From Oscarella lobularis (taxonomy: Eukaryota > Porifera > Homoscleromorpha > Homosclerophorida > Oscarellidae): a stretch of 64,000 nucleotides of DNA. Location of the stretch: contig NC_089181.1 in assembly GCF_947507565.1 (NCBI RefSeq), positions 1,048,536-1,112,535 of the forward strand, written 5' to 3'. The number at the start of each line of letters is the position of its first letter. The first letter of the stretch is position 1. This document shows positions 62,836 to 64,000 of the stretch, one piece after another. The notes beneath the pieces were generated by a model. The model worked only from the letters and a program-made list of their open reading frames with translations, was not told the origin of the DNA and searched no databases. Both the position numbers and the translations under genes were made by a program.

Positions 62836-63715
62836 GTGGAGGAGATATGCGTAGAGTCTGAGGTGTATGCATCGACATTCCTAGGATTTCTTCCGGTGTC
62901 GTCAACGAAATTAGCCGAGATCAAGGCAGCTCAAACGGCTGACAACACCTGCCTACGTATCGTGTCATTTACCAAGAATGAATGTCCAGCAAAAGATACG
63001 CTCGACGACGAAATAAAGAAATATCTTCCAATTGCGGCGGAGCTGAACGGCAGCAGAATCTACTTCTACGCGGATCACGCCTCATTATCCCGCCAGCGCT
63101 TCGAAGCGATATGCTCGAAAGAATACACGCCGGTCACCACGAAATGCAGAGCTCGCGCGCTGGAGTCTATTTGGTGGCCAGGTCTTTCCGACGACATGAA
63201 ACGAATGGTTGAGCAGTGTGTCATCTGCAGAAAGGAGAGACCCAATCAATTGGAACCAATGATTCCGACCGACAGTCTTCCACACCCCTTCCACACTATT
63301 GGAATGGACTTATTCGAATATAAATGAAGCCAATATTTTCTGGTCGTCGACTACCTCTCTCGATACCCGGAAGTCGCTAAACTGGAGAATACTACGTCTT
63401 CAGCGGTTATATGTCACCTAAAATCGATGTTCGCTCGCCACAGAATCCCGGCCATCGCTCTCTCGGACAATGGTCCACAGTTCACGTCGGATTTATTCGC
63501 CGAGTTCGCAAAGGCGTACGATTTCCAACACATCACCAGCAGCCCCCATTATCCCCAGAGCAACGGGGAAGCAGCTCTAGAGAATGGTTAAAACGGTGAA
63601 GGAGATGCTCAAGAAGGCGGAGCATCCGTACCTGGTTCTCTTATCATACCGCACCACACCGTTGTCTCACGGTTGGTCACCATCACAACTACTGATGGAT
63701 CGACAGCTCCGGTCA
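62836..63715 (+). pseudogene. Gypsy-type integrase relic
   Basis: LAEIKAAQTADNTCLRIVSF and a frameshifted H2C2 finger (MLERIHAGHHEM; WWPGLSDDMKRMVEQCVICR) are followed by PFHTIGMDLFEY (Asp), TGA at 63325, FLVVDYLSRYPEVAKLENTT, HRIPAIALSDNGPQF (Asp), SSPHYPQSNGEAA (frame break at the Glu) and MLKKAEHPYLVLLSYRTTPL, LLMDRQLRSNVPT. A Ty3/Gypsy integrase of a different lineage from the 51-57 kb element. Three breaks; no LTRs in range. Confidence 0.85.
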
Positions 63716-63719
63716 AATG

Positions 63720-64000
63720 TGCCAACGGTGGAATCTCGACTACTCCTATGAAGCTACGAACTTTAGTTCCAACACTTGTGTTTACTCATTGGGCAGCACA
63801 TAGTCTTGCTTTGGCTGCATCCGATGCGTCAAAGAGCGAAACGTGGTTTAAACATTTGGAGAAAGCAGTAAACACAGTCTACACTTTTTTCCCGCCGCAC
63901 GGTACACAGTGGTCAACTGTCTGGCAAGAGGTATTAGATGAAGTACACACAAAGCTTCAGCGCGCAACTGAAACCCGTTGGCTCTCACCCGGAAATGCAG
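63720..64000 (+). pseudogene. hAT-superfamily transposase fragment, cut by window edge
   Basis: The plus frame runs to the window end: VFTHWAAHSLALAASDASKS, WFKHLEKAVNTVYTFFPPHG and ATETRWLSPGNA. It resembles the CxAHRLALAxxDA...W...TRWLSxxxA segment of hAT/ZNF862-like transposases; the first Cys is Thr-His here. It starts abruptly after the Gypsy relic, so it is truncated at the 5' side; what follows is outside the window. Confidence 0.6.

Overview
The window is animal-type genomic DNA made almost entirely of transposable elements, most of them decayed and many inserted into one another. Coding pieces are split by very short GT-AG introns (about 34-65 bases). Interstitial TTAGGG repeats are present, and the mix of superfamilies (P/THAP9, hAT, Ginger1, piggyBac, IS3EU, Harbinger, Tigger, Mutator-like, Helitron, Gypsy, a LINE with a restriction-like endonuclease) is typical of a compact invertebrate genome. 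A sponge or other early-branching animal is plausible but not proven. There is no bacterial gene organisation. No clear single-copy host gene was found, apart from possibly a small HIRAN-like gene near 34.7 kb and a protein-kinase gene near 44 kb that lies inside a transposon.

Left third (1-23.9 kb): a decayed DUF4371 (hAT-type) transposase (1.66-3.28 kb, minus); a broken gene of an uncharacterised family (5.48-6.42 kb) with further copies at 9.8-10.2 kb and 60.8 kb; a P-element/THAP9-like transposase in short exons (8.1-9.4 kb) split by a 340-base TA-flanked MITE; a CAGTGGCG-ended MITE (10.9 kb); a piggyBac relic (12.3-12.9 kb); a LINE with C-terminal endonuclease (13.2-16.3 kb, minus); a RecQ-like helicase fragment; a gag-protease relic; an integrase fragment split by a 789-base palindromic TTAA-flanked element (18.9-19.7 kb); and a second DUF4371 element (21.6-23.9 kb) abutting a Gypsy gag scrap.

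Middle (24-36.3 kb): a DUF6589 relic, then a nested stack. A RecQ-like fragment is cut by a Harbinger element, which is cut by a Ginger1 element (27004-33739, GTGC target duplication). The Ginger1 carries an integrase plus a CXC, Ulp1-protease and PHD-finger region, and is itself cut by a hAT element (30261-32919) with an uninterrupted 756-codon transposase. An intact two-exon HIRAN-like gene and a decayed DDE-superfamily transposase follow.

Right part (36.5-64 kb): a Helitron with a clear 3' hairpin-CTAG terminus (36495) appears to be split by a piggyBac element (39882-49959). The piggyBac is split by a 6.6-kb IS3EU-like element (41210-47820, 6-base duplication AATTTG, long TIRs made of GTACATTGTACA repeats). 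This element encodes an integrase-type transposase and also carries a multi-exon protein-kinase gene. Next, a Tigger/pogo transposase is split by a complete Gypsy LTR retrotransposon (51052-57125), itself split by a 446-base MITE with a 10-base duplication. The window ends with a Mutator-like transposase interrupted by a MITE, a second piggyBac cut by another IS3EU-family terminus, a Gypsy integrase relic and a hAT fragment running off the edge.

The insertion order can be read from target duplications and from reading frames that line up on either side of each insertion, so the window works as a relative-age stack of mobile elements.
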